The notes below the pieces were generated by a model, which was not told the DNA's origin, did no database searches, and was given only the letters and a program-made list of their open reading frames with translations. Below, one piece after another: positions 1 through 9,862 of a DNA stretch of 64,000 bases. This stretch comes from Halorussus aquaticus (GTDB lineage: Archaea; Halobacteriota; Halobacteria; Halobacteriales; Haladaptataceae). Each line of letters opens with the position of its first letter. Position 1 is the stretch's first letter. The position numbers and the translations under genes were made by a program. Location of the stretch: contig NZ_CP100403.1 in assembly GCF_024218795.1 (NCBI RefSeq), positions 1 through 64,000 of the forward strand. The letters are read 5' to 3'.

Positions 1-759
1 TAACCGCTCACGCATTTGTCGGCCGTAATCGGCGGCCGTCGCCACCTGTTTGGCAGTGTACCGATAGGTGTTCAGGGTCGTGTCGTAGGCGTCGTCGACG
101 ATCCATTCGGCTTCGGTACCGTCGTCCCAGGTGATGTACGAGTACTCTGACTCCGGGACGAGGACAGATTGTTCGCGTTCGGCGTCCGTATAGAGGAATG
201 TTGTCCCGATACCGACCGGATCACCATCCGCGAGCCCGTGAGCGGCAAACTCATTCTGGTCGACCTCGGGGAGATCAGCGAACTGAATGGCTTCCGACTC
301 AGTTACTGAGTCTGTGACGATATCCACTTTCACGGAGTACCTCGTGGCAGGGGTTTCCTCGATTATGTCATAGGACAATTCGTAGACGCCCTCTTGGTAG
401 GCGATATGTTGTTGTTCGGGGAGTGGTGGACGTGTCCCCTTGGTTGTCGCGCCGCCGTCAAGAATCGAATCAAACAGTTGGGCAGTCGCGTCGTCGCCTT
501 CGGCAGGGCGGACTGTATAGAGTACCTTTGTCGGGAGTTCTGCGTCAGTAATCGTCGTTAGTTCAAGTCGCGCTGTGGAGGCTTCCGCGACGGCGTTGCT
601 CCTACTGAATCCGCCGGAACTAGTGCAGCCAGCGACGATTGCGGGAAGAGACGTGGCGGCGGTCGCGAGGAGCGCGGCGGCGCATAGTCGTGATTCCTCG
701 GAGATGCTGGAAAAACTTTGTGTCGGCCGCACCGAGAAGCGTGTAGCGCGCGTCAGCAT
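1..759 (-). CDS. Secreted lipoprotein, C-terminus beyond the window
   Basis: An open frame of 253 codons runs from an ATG at 759 to the window edge without a stop. Residues about 26-45 form an alanine-rich hydrophobic stretch ending in a lipobox-like IVAGC followed by small residues (TSSGG), so the mature protein is probably lipid-anchored at the outer face of the membrane. No twin-arginine pair precedes the hydrophobic core (only isolated Arg residues), which is unusual for a haloarchaeal lipoprotein and may mean that the start is misplaced. The mature part is acidic and I do not recognise its family. Confidence 0.65.
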   Translation of the reverse strand, partial: MLTRATRFSVRPTQSFSSISEESRLCAAALLATAATSLPAIVAGCTSSGGFSRSNAVAEASTARLELTTITDAELPTKVLYTVRPAEGDDATAQLFDSILDGGATTKGTRPPLPEQQHIAYQEGVYELSYDIIEETPATRYSVKVDIVTDSVTESEAIQFADLPEVDQNEFAAHGLADGDPVGIGTTFLYTDAEREQSVLVPESEYSYITWDDGTEAEWIVDDAYDTTLNTYRYTAKQVATAADYGRQMRERL

Positions 760-874
760 GTCTGGGCGGGTTGGCGACGTACTGGACACGCAACTTCAAG
801 AAGCATCTCGTCACGGTGTGGAGTGATCCAAACACTCTTTACTGTTTCGCTGTAAACTGTAATCAAGAAGCGCT

Positions 875-1472
875 ATGTCACGTACCTCGAACCAGGCCGG
901 TGGCGACGTTGTCCGGGACTTCCTCTTGGTCGCGGACCTCCTCGAAGAGCCACAGTTAGCCCAACTGTACGCGTATCTCGCTCATGAAGGCGAGGCCACT
1001 GTCCAGAACATGATGGACGACCTTGAACTCGCACAGGGCACCGCATACAGCTACGTTAATCGACTTGTCGACGCTGGCGTCATCGAAGTCACTCACGACG
1101 AGCAGCCCCAGCGGTACGCCGCCTGCGAAATCGACCTGACCGTGACGACAGCCGCTGGCGACCGCGAGTACACAATCACGCCGGCGCTGATCGACGCCGT
1201 CGGCCGCCGAGAGACGGACGCCGACATCGACACCTACATCGACCGCCACGGTGTCGCTGGGCTTGCGACGGCGCTCACCTATGCGGTTGCAGGAGCGGGG
1301 CGAGGTGACCCACCGGCTGATGGCCGAGGACCTCGACATCTCGCCGCTGGCCGCCGAGATCATCCTCCAGGCGCTCCGATCCGTCGTTCACGAGCACTAC
1401 GATATCGAAGCGTCGGGAGCATCACTCGACGAGTTGGATATTGACGACGGCGACGCAGTTGACGATACGTGA
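875..1472 (+). pseudogene. Winged-HTH regulator, frameshifted near 1290
   Basis: The N-terminal 140 residues carry a winged-helix pattern (VQNMMDDLELAQGTAYSYVNRLVDAGVIEV), as in haloarchaeal ArsR-like regulators. After residue about 137 the first frame becomes arginine/proline-rich. The frame one base later continues the expected acidic sequence (QERGEVTHRLMAEDLDIS...) to a TGA at 1470-1472. Removing one G in the GCGGTTG at about 1287-1291 would join both halves into a protein of about 198 residues. Its end overlaps the GTG of the PIN-like gene, a coupling typical of antitoxin-toxin pairs. It is either a true +1 frameshift mutation or a sequencing error. Confidence 0.7.
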
Positions 1473-1978
1473 GCACGCTCCATATCGCCGACACTGGCCT
1501 GTTCGTCGCGATGGGCCAGCCATCGAACAGTCGGTACCAGGCTGTCCGCCGGTTCGCCCGCCGCAACGACGTCACCTACGTCCTGCCCGAACGCGTGTAC
1601 GAGGAGTTGACCGTCGACGACTCCGACGTCGAAACGCCGCCCGTCAACGCGGCAATCAAGGAAGAGTGGGCGACGGTTGCGCCGCCGCTCAAGTTCTCAG
1701 AGCCAATCGTCTCACGGGTGATGGATGGCGTCCAGCGGTACATCGCGAACGCCGACGACCGCCCAGCAGACGAGGTCGAGCGGGCTGATCCTGCCCTTGC
1801 CGCGTTGGCAGCCAAGCACCTCAGTAGTGGGGTAGCGACCGAGGTGTACATCTACACGACCGACACCCTCGCCGGCGAGGGGGCCGAGGCCGTGCTCGCG
1901 AGTGAGGGCTACGAGGACTCGGTAACGTTCGTGAACGGCTTCCGGTTCATTGAGGATCTTCGGACGGGCGACCGTTGA
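1469..1978 (+). CDS. PIN-like putative toxin or nuclease
   Basis: A 169-residue protein starting with GTG at 1469, overlapping the stop of the upstream HTH gene by four bases. It begins with an ADTGLFV motif resembling the first aspartate strand of PIN nucleases. An acidic patch (YEELTVDDSDVE) and a late D (YTTDTLAG) could supply the other metal-binding residues. PIN proteins are RNases and often toxins of VapBC-type modules; the frameshifted HTH protein would then be the antitoxin or repressor. The assignment rests on motif placement and context only. Confidence 0.6.
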   Translation: MSTLHIADTGLFVAMGQPSNSRYQAVRRFARRNDVTYVLPERVYEELTVDDSDVETPPVNAAIKEEWATVAPPLKFSEPIVSRVMDGVQRYIANADDRPADEVERADPALAALAAKHLSSGVATEVYIYTTDTLAGEGAEAVLASEGYEDSVTFVNGFRFIEDLRTGDR

Positions 1979-2006
1979 CAGGCCAGCGTTCCTCGATACG
2001 AGGTTC

Positions 2007-2201
2007 ATGATACTCGAAAGCCCCGACGAGACAGATTTAGATTACGAGCACCTCCATGGACATCAAGGAACAGTCGTTGAGATCATCTCAGACGATGCAG
2101 GAACTGTAACTGGTAATCAACGGGAGGGGCATCCTTTCCGAGTTGAAATCGCTAATAGTAACACCATTGACGTCCGCCGCCGGGATTTTCGGCCAGTTTG
2201 A
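2007..2201 (+). CDS. Small conserved haloarchaeal protein (64 aa)
   Basis: The ATG at 2007 gives a 64-residue acidic protein (begins MILESPDETDLDYEHLHG); an upstream in-frame codon would add residues overlapping the previous gene. It contains a G-x-VVEIISDD segment and a C-terminal VRRRDF, compatible with a small beta-barrel. It ends 81 bp before the helicase start and may be an accessory of that locus. No function is recognised. Confidence 0.5.
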   Translation: MILESPDETDLDYEHLHGHQGTVVEIISDDAGTVTGNQREGHPFRVEIANSNTIDVRRRDFRPV

Positions 2202-2282
2202 TTGGCCATCGTATGGAGACACCTCTGTAGTCCAAGGTCACTAAATACTAAGTTAACGTACTGAATACATCTCGGCATTACG

Positions 2283-5200
2283 ATGCTCTCGCTTCCTCCG
2301 CTTGTCGATAATGCCAACAGGACAGTAGAAGACGCTTACAAGCGGATTATTCCCCAGATCGAGGAGGGCCGTATCGCAACTGGATACTTTTATCTCTCAG
2401 GATTCGACCTCTACCGGGAAGACCTTGAGAAACTGGCTGATCCCGACGATCTTGGCCACGCTCCGCTTCGGATCTTGATGGGTCGTCAGACGAATAGGGG
2501 AACTGCTGACGAAATCGGTGAGGGGCAGAATCTCAAAGAGGAACTCAAAAGAGAAGTGAGAGAAAGCATCTCGGGCCTGAATAACGCTCAGATCGGGCGA
2601 CTAGACCGGCTACGAGACTTCATCGCCGAAGGCGAGGTGAGCGTCCGTGTGCGAAATCCTGAAAACGGTTACTTCCACGCAAAGGGTGCATCATTTCGAG
2701 CGCCACTCGAAGATAACGAAGATTGGGGACAAGACGAGGAGGAAGACACCCGCCCATGCGCTACCGTTGTTGGCTCCTCGAACTTCACCAAGAGCGGCCA
2801 CCAGAACAATATCGAACTGAACCTCACGAGTCAGGATCGACACAAGGCCAAAGCGTTTGAGGAGTGGTACGACAACCAGTGGGCCAACGCTGAGGAGTTC
2901 AGTGAGGAGATTATCCGAATCATCGAGAACAGCGAGGAGTACCAGGACTGGAAGGAACAGCAGGAGGACGAGTCCGACAAGGAAACGTCATCCGAGAAGT
3001 TGGGGACTTATTTGGAACCGTTCGAGACCAAGTTGCTCGCCTACGACGAACTGAGTGGGAACGTCAACATCCGTGACAGCCCACTGTACTACTTCCAGAA
3101 GCTCGGGTACGAGAGTGCAAAGGAAAAGCTCTCACAGTTCAACGGGTGCATCGTCTCCGACTCGGTCGGTCTGGGGAAATCATTTATTGGCGGTGAACTT
3201 CTCCACGACTACCGCCAACGTGGCGACCATTGTCTCCTCATAGTCCCGGCCAACCTGACTGATCAGTGGGAAGACCTACTCGAGAACGACACTGACGAAG
3301 ACGGCAATCCATACTTCGGGTTAGAGGTGGACGGCACGCACCTTGACGTGATAAGTATCAGTAAGTTCCAAAATCTCTCCTACGACGAGGTCCAGGACCT
3401 CAAAGATGAGTTCGATGTCCTGCTTATCGACGAGGCTCACCGGTTTCGGAACTACGGGAAGTGGCGACCGAACCCGGGCCACGATGACGACTACAAGGGG
3501 ACGCGACGACACGCGAATCTGAGGCAGCTCCGCGGAAAGACGATGATCATGCTGACCGCGACCCCGATCAATAACAGTGCCACCGACCTGAAAAACCTCA
3601 TCAGCTTGTTCACCAGCCCGGAGGAACTTCGGAACAAGGCATCACTCGACTTCGATGCGTTCGACGAATACATCGAACTCTCGGAGACGCGAAAACGCAT
3701 CGCGGCCGGGAAAGAGGAGGTTGGCGACGACGAACAGCAGGAAATTACTGAACAGCTCCAGCGACACTCCTCTGAGATATCGAATATCCTGAACGAAGTG
3801 ATGGTTCTTCGGACGCGCAAGCACGTCAAAGACCAGATTCAGGACAGCGAAGACTTCGAGATGAGCTTCAAGCCGCCGAAACTCAACAAGCAACAGTACT
3901 CTCTGCCGGCGGCCTACCAGCCAGTATATCGGATGCTCCCCGACGTGATGGACGCCCTCCACCTTCCCCACATCACAGTCAAAAACCCGAAAGCGGGGAG
4001 CACGCTGAAAGCCCTCTACAAGCTGAACCTCCTCAAACGGCTTGAGTCATCAACGTACGCGTTCGTCCAGTCGATCGAGACGCTGCATCAGAGTGAACGC
4101 CAGCTTCTCGGCCTTCTTGGTGAACTCCCCGAAAACGAAAACATCGATATGCTCCGAACTGTTCAGAAGGGAGAGGACTCTGAACTCGGTGACTTTGTCG
4201 AAGGAGCGGACGCTGCTGAAGATCTCGAACAAACACTCGAAGAATTCGGTTTCGATACCACCGCTATTCAATCGGAAGAAGGAACTGATACCGAGGGAGA
4301 TGAACTGGTAGACGCCACCATCGGCGAGGTGAAGACGTACATCAGGGAGGACCTCACCCTTCTCTCGTATTTCCTCTCGCAGTTCATCGGTGATGTCGCC
4401 CGTGATGCGGGTGATGTGAGCGATTATGCGGTCTCCACGCGCCAATGGCTCGCTGAACACGACGCTGGTGTCCTCCCAGATATTCCTGAAGAAGAGATGA
4501 ATCCGATTCTCTACCCGAATAGTGATCTGAGCGAAGTCGACCCCGCCACACGCGACTTTTACGAGGCCGTCTTTTCACTCCGCGAGTTCCGCGACCCGAA
4601 GATCGACCGGCTTGCAGATGTCCTCACTGATCACGACCAGAAAGTGCTCATCTTCACTCAGTATCGGGCAACTGCAGACTACGTCTATCGAACCCTCTGT
4701 GACAACGCGGACTCACCACTCACCGAGGCGAATAGTGCCGTCGTCAAGGGTGGCGACGAGAATAAACAGGACATCATTCAACGCTTTGCCCCCGAGGCGT
4801 CAGGCTACCAGCAAACGCTTGCCGAGTCGGGGGATTCAGAGCTACAGTACGTAGTGGCCACTGACACGCTGAGTGAAGGGGTTAATCTTCAGGACGTTCA
4901 TGTGGTGGTCAATTATGACCTGCCGTGGAACCCGATGAGGATTGTCCAGCGTGTCGGGCGAGTCGACCGGATTGGGAGTACCGCTGAGAAACACGTCCAC
5001 AACTTCTACCCGGACGGCGACATTGAGGCGGCGATCAAGCTCCTGAAACGCCTGCAGGCAAAGATCAACGATATCGCGCTCATCGTCGGAAAGGAGAACA
5101 ACATCCTCGATCCGAACGAAGACCAGATTCTCGAAAAGACAGGTGTAGACACGGAGAAGACAATCGGGGAATTACAGGTGGACGAGATCGAAGACTCCCT

Positions 5201-6085
5201 CCAAAAGTCCCGTGAAATTGACGACGTGAATGAACTCGACGACACGAGCAAGAATCCGCTCCTCCGCAATGCGGGGAGCAATGAACACGCTGCGTTCGAA
5301 CGGTACCTTCTGAAGCGAGAACTAAACGAGGACTACGACCTGACCGCGGAAGACTTCGAGTACGCTGAGGACTTCTTCGATGACCCGCCCGAAGAACGGG
5401 AGTTCCTCTACACGAATGTAACTGACCACGATGCCGGTCCTCGTCCGGGCGTGTTCGCCCTTGCCCACCTCTGGTTCGACGATGATGACCACGAGTCCCC
5501 GCTTGGTCGCGTCCGTCGTGCTTTCTACTACAAGCCCTTCGCCGACGAGGTCAAAGAGCGGCCCGTGAGCACGCTCAACATCGACCCTTCAGTTGACGGC
5601 GAACCGATTACCGGAAATCCAGATACGGTGTTATCGAATCGCGGTGAAATTCAAGCAGTGCTTGACGAGCGTCTTGAGGTGATTCGAGAAGGCCAAGTTG
5701 AGGGTGCTTTCAAACAGGGAGAGGCCTTCTCGAAGGAACAGGAGACGATCCTCGATTTCATCAGTCACTACGTTCAGCCGAATCACGGTGATGAGCGGCT
5801 CCTGTCGAAGAGTTCGAAACAATAGGAGAATGGGCTAACGGCATCGAAGAGCGGCTACAGGAGGTAAAGCTGGCGAACACAGATGAAGACCGAATTCTAC
5901 GGGAGATCTTTCGCCAGAACGAGCAGTACGACTCCTTCCCAGAGTGGCCGACCGTGGAGTTCCTCAGTCAGCTTGAGGAGTTCTTAGAAGAGAACGTCGA
6001 AGCCTCTACTGAATATCAGACAAAACTGATGGGAGAGAGTGATGTACAAGCGAAGCTCGTATGCTGGGGGGTTGTCGGACAGTGA
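2283..6085 (+). pseudogene. PLD-SNF2 helicase of a BREX/DISARM-like system, C-terminal frameshift
   Basis: The first 1180 codons are continuous. Residues about 1-190 form a phospholipase-D-like domain (YFHAKG then VVGSSNFTKSG). A SNF2 ATPase follows: Walker A SVGLGKS near residue 298, DEAH box LLIDEAHRF near 381, motif III MLTATPINN near 422, helicase C with TDTLSEGVNLQ and QRVGRVDRIGS near 860-900. It would translocate on DNA in a restriction or defence complex (compare DrmD of DISARM). The frame ends at a TAG at 5823, but the frame with one base missing continues coherent acidic coding (EEFETIGEWANGIEERLQE...) to TGA at 6083-6085, so the native protein was about 1267 residues. The lost tail is about 87 residues; partial activity is possible. 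Confidence 0.85.
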
Positions 6086-6093
6086 TTCGGGAG

Positions 6094-8397
6094 CTACGGT
6101 AGGGGCCCCTTCTGATCCAGCAGATCATATTTCTCCAAGACCAGATCGAAGTACATCTCGTCCATCAGCTTCGGATTCTCAACGCGATGGAAGTCGTCGA
6201 GGACAAACTTCACGTCACGACGTTTCAGGCCATACGCGTGGAATGCGGCCGCGTCGATTTCAGCCTGTAATTCTCTGCGTTCTTGATCTTCTACCGCTGC
6301 CTCGATTCCGCCGAGTCGCTCACGCATTTCTTTGAATTCTTCTCCGTAACAGTTCAACCGGGCAGCTCGTTCAGCGATATAATAGAACCAGTCATCTCCG
6401 TCGGTGAGGCGTGGTAGCTGGGATTCCAATAGCTCGCGCTTGACGATGTGCGTCTCGACTTTGGTTCGCATCAGGAAATCGAACGCAATGCTGTTCAGGA
6501 GTCCCGTTGCCGCGAAGAGTTCTTGATCCGTAAATCGCCGGACGTAGGGTGACCGAAGTGGGGACTCTGTGAGGTGTTCCTCTTCAGGCTCAATAGCGAA
6601 CGGCTTGAACGTGTTAATGGTGTGGAGACAGATGACGTCCTTCGGAAGTACCGTCGCTATGATCGTCCGCTCGTCCCGAGATCGAGAAACGTCTCGAATG
6701 CCGATTCGGTATTCAGTGCAATCGAGCAGGACATCTTCTTCCTCAAGTCCGTGACCACGGTGTTCTTCGAGTAGTTTATCTACGAATTGAACTTGAGACT
6801 TGCTCGTCTCTGAACCTCCAAAGGCGTCATAGATTGCCCGTTTGAGATTACCCCTGTTGAATTTCTTTTCTCGAACACGGTACTGAGCACTATTCGGTGG
6901 ATCGTACATCTCACGACTCCAGTACTGCGGTCCATCTAACGCTTCTGTGTGGGTATTATCGTACTGGAACTGGTGGATATTTTTGCCGCCATAGACGGGA
7001 TAGTCGGCCTCCTCCGGCGATGTCAGGAGCCTATCCTTATCAGTCGATTCAACGAACTCCTTAGTGAGCATATCAACTGTCCAAGCCTCCTCTAAATCTT
7101 CACCCAAGGAAGGCTGCTCAACTACCTTCTCCAAGACGCTTACTTCGATCTGCGAGGTGATGGATGGGAAGATTCCCCTTCTGGAGAATAACTGACGAGT
7201 ACATCGCGCGGAATGTTGACTGCCTCATCTTCGATCCTGTAGACTATATCCATGTCACGTTGGTTGAATATCCCCCGAAGAGCTGATGTCTTCCCCCATA
7301 TTCTGAACGTCAGAATCGCGAACCGGTATCTATCGTCGATGGCCTCAAAGATACCCTTGTTCTCGAACCCGATGAGATTCTCCACGTCCGTATGGTCCAG
7401 CAGATGCATTCGGAGGTCTTTCCCCATTACTCCCCCGAAGATAGTACCGGGGAGGAGCAGACTCACCTTCACGCCGTCTCTGGAAAGTCTGAAGACCCGC
7501 TCAAGAAAAAGAGCCGAAAGTTCGTTCTTTGTCGGCATCGTTCGACCGCCCACCACCGGAGATTGGAGCTTATAGACATCTCCCTGCGTAAAGAAATCTG
7601 CCTGAGTTTCCATCGATTCCTTGTAGTCCTCCCATTCCCACGCAACTTTGGGGTTTGAGAGAAGGTCTTCCATCACACCATCCTTTTCCTCCGACGGATA
7701 GGTACGGAACTGCTCATCGTAGCGGATAAAGAAGTCGTCGCGATTCGCGTAGAGCATGTCCCACGGTGGGTTCCCGATGAACACGTCGAATCCGCCTTTC
7801 TCGAAGACGTCGGCGAACTCCAACGGCCAGTGGAAGGGAGACCACTCCCGGATTTCCTTGATCGTTATGTCGTCAAAGCCAGCGTCTTGGAATTCTCGCC
7901 GAAGAATTTCGTCAAATTTGTCCCGATGTTCCTCTATTCTGTCTTCTGCTTCTTTCCGCCATTCTTGTGCTTCAACACTGGTCTCCGCTTTCTTATGCTT
8001 CTTGATGGCCTCTTTCACGTCCTCAAAACGAGTTTTCACCTCCCAAGAATCGAGATCGCTGTCTCCGTCTTCGTTACTCTCAATGTCCGTATCGAGTTGA
8101 CCGATTAGGCTGTTCCCCTGCCGTACGTTGAAATCGATATTGGGGAGCGGCTCCACCTCGCTCGGTTCGTCCTCGATATCAGCGACCATCGACAACCAGA
8201 GCCTGAGCTTGCAGATCTCAACAGCACCTTCGTCGATATCGACTCCGTACAAATTGTTGAGGATAGCCGTTCGCTTTGCGTAGAGTGCTGATGAGCCTTT
8301 TCCAGACTCGATTTCCTCTATCTCTTCTCGTGTTCTGGATTAGCTCCCAGCCTTGTCCCTCTGATTCGAGCCGCTGGAAATACTCAATGCATTGCAT
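6094..8397 (-). pseudogene. Inverted 3'-half cassette of an Eco57I/PglX-like adenine methyltransferase (cassette A)
   Basis: On the minus strand this piece starts abruptly at MQCIEYFQ inside the 56-bp repeat and runs to a stop at 6094. It covers the second half of the methyltransferase: the YGVDIDEGAVEICKLRLW segment, motif IV (FIGNPPWDML), and a diverged region before the conserved end (FHAYGLKRRDVKFVLDDFHR). It lacks the N-terminal region and SAM motif I (DPAVGSG). Two one-base frameshifts break it, near 8335 and near 7170. It is homologous to the 3' half of the plus-strand copy downstream but diverged in the presumed target-recognition part, as expected of an alternative specificity cassette. 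No start or promoter of its own is apparent. Confidence 0.8.
8342..8397 (-). repeat. Left inverted repeat of the methyltransferase switch (56 bp)
   Basis: Read on the minus strand, this matches 9863-9918 on the plus strand with two adjacent mismatches in 56 bp (blocks of 25 and 29 identical bases). The first 11 bases contain the perfect palindrome CAATGCATTG. Beyond 8397 all similarity between the two copies stops, while homology on the other side continues at a lower level. An abrupt boundary at the repeat is what site-specific inversion would leave. Confidence 0.85.
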
Positions 8398-9862
8398 CAA
8401 CTGAGTGGTTCGCTATTGGCTGTTTTCGACTTAATCTACGAATACTGGTAAAATACGAGCCTGCTTCTTACACTCTATTCAACAAGTGGATTGACCAGTT
8501 CAGTCGAAAGTCACGCTCATATCCATCATTTTCATATGAGTAAAGCAACTTGCAGGTGGTATGACTCTCCAGCAGATTACTGCATCCGATATCGCGGGCT
8601 GGGACTCTTTACAGGATATCGCGAACTCCTTTGAAAAACGCGGGCTCAAACCACGCCCGAAACTAGGGGGCGATAACGAACTCGTAGTCCAGCTTGATGA
8701 TGACGAATTCATCGTCATTGTCAATGCTGGTCCCGGTGAGACTGCCACGGACTTCAAACCGGAAAATCGCTCACGGCACACCAACCTCGTTGCCACCAAC
8801 GATTTCGAGACTTTCACCTTCATTACGCGAGTCCGAAGCTGGGAGGGCAGCAGCACGGTCGAATTAAGCATCAAAAGATTTCGTTCTCGAAGGAGCAGTT
8901 CACGCGGGACAGCGGAGAAAAGAACACTATTCTCCAGAAACTGAACTCGATCGAGTACGGCTCCTCCGCTGCGATATACGATACGCTCTACGACACACAA
9001 CAGGTTGTCAAGGAGTTCTATGAACAGTTCGAAGAACTCCGGACAGATCTCATTCAAGAGGTCACGGGCATTCCCGACGATCGGGGTGATGCGAAGCAAC
9101 GATATGTGCAGGTCATCCTTGACCGGATGATTTTCCTCTACTTCATCCAAGAAAAGCGCCTCCTTGATCGGAACCCGAACTACCTTCACGAACAGCCGAA
9201 TGAAGTCGTTGACGAGGGTGGTGACCACTACGAAGAGTTCTACGAACCGCTCTTCTTCGAATACCTAGCAGAAGACAAGCAAAACCCTGACTTCGGTAGT
9301 CTTCCGTACCTGAACGGTGGCTTGTTCGCAAGGAATCCCGTCGAAGAAGAGTTCGAGGACGCGAAGTTAGGTGGCCCTGCTGAGGAAACGAACGAGCTCT
9401 TCGACGATATCCTCGACTTCCTCTCCGACTGGAATTGGAACGTTGACGAACGACTCGACATCGTTGATCCCAAGAACCTCTCCCCGGCGATCTTGGGCCA
9501 CATCTTTGAGCAAACGGTCAATCAGAAGGAGATGGGGGCGTACTACACACCGGAAGAGATCACGGGGTTCATGGCCCGCCGGACGATCCATCCGTATCTG
9601 CTCGATCAGCTCAACGAGACTGTGGACGCAGACTACGACGAGATCGACAATGTGTTCGGATTCCCGTGCCCGAAGCAGATACTGCACAGAAGCTGTTGCC
9701 GATGGCGGAACCATAACTCAGCAAGTTCCAACGGAAAAGGTCCAGACCAGCCATGTGGAGACTCTCTACCACGATATTCTGAAGGAAGCGCACATTCTCG
9801 ATCCTGCCGTAGGAAGTGGCGCCTTCCTGCTCGCCGCACAGGAGGTGCTGATGGACCTATAC
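8398..9862. other. Candidate invertible segment carrying promoter and 5' half of the methyltransferase
   Basis: These 1465 bp lie between the two 56-bp inverted repeats. They hold the intergenic region 8398-8560, the start codon at 8561, the N-terminal domain and motif I (DPAVGSGAF, about 9796-9822). Inversion would disconnect this half from the plus-strand 3' half and fuse it in register to the minus-strand cassette A. This is inferred from geometry; no second orientation is visible in a single sequence. Confidence 0.6.

Noticed and set aside
9371..9690. First 100 or so codons of the long plus-strand frame ending at 12181
   Set aside because: Serine/arginine-rich and antithetical to the coherent methyltransferase coding in the neighbouring frame (GAYYTPEEI); it is a shadow upstream of a frameshift.
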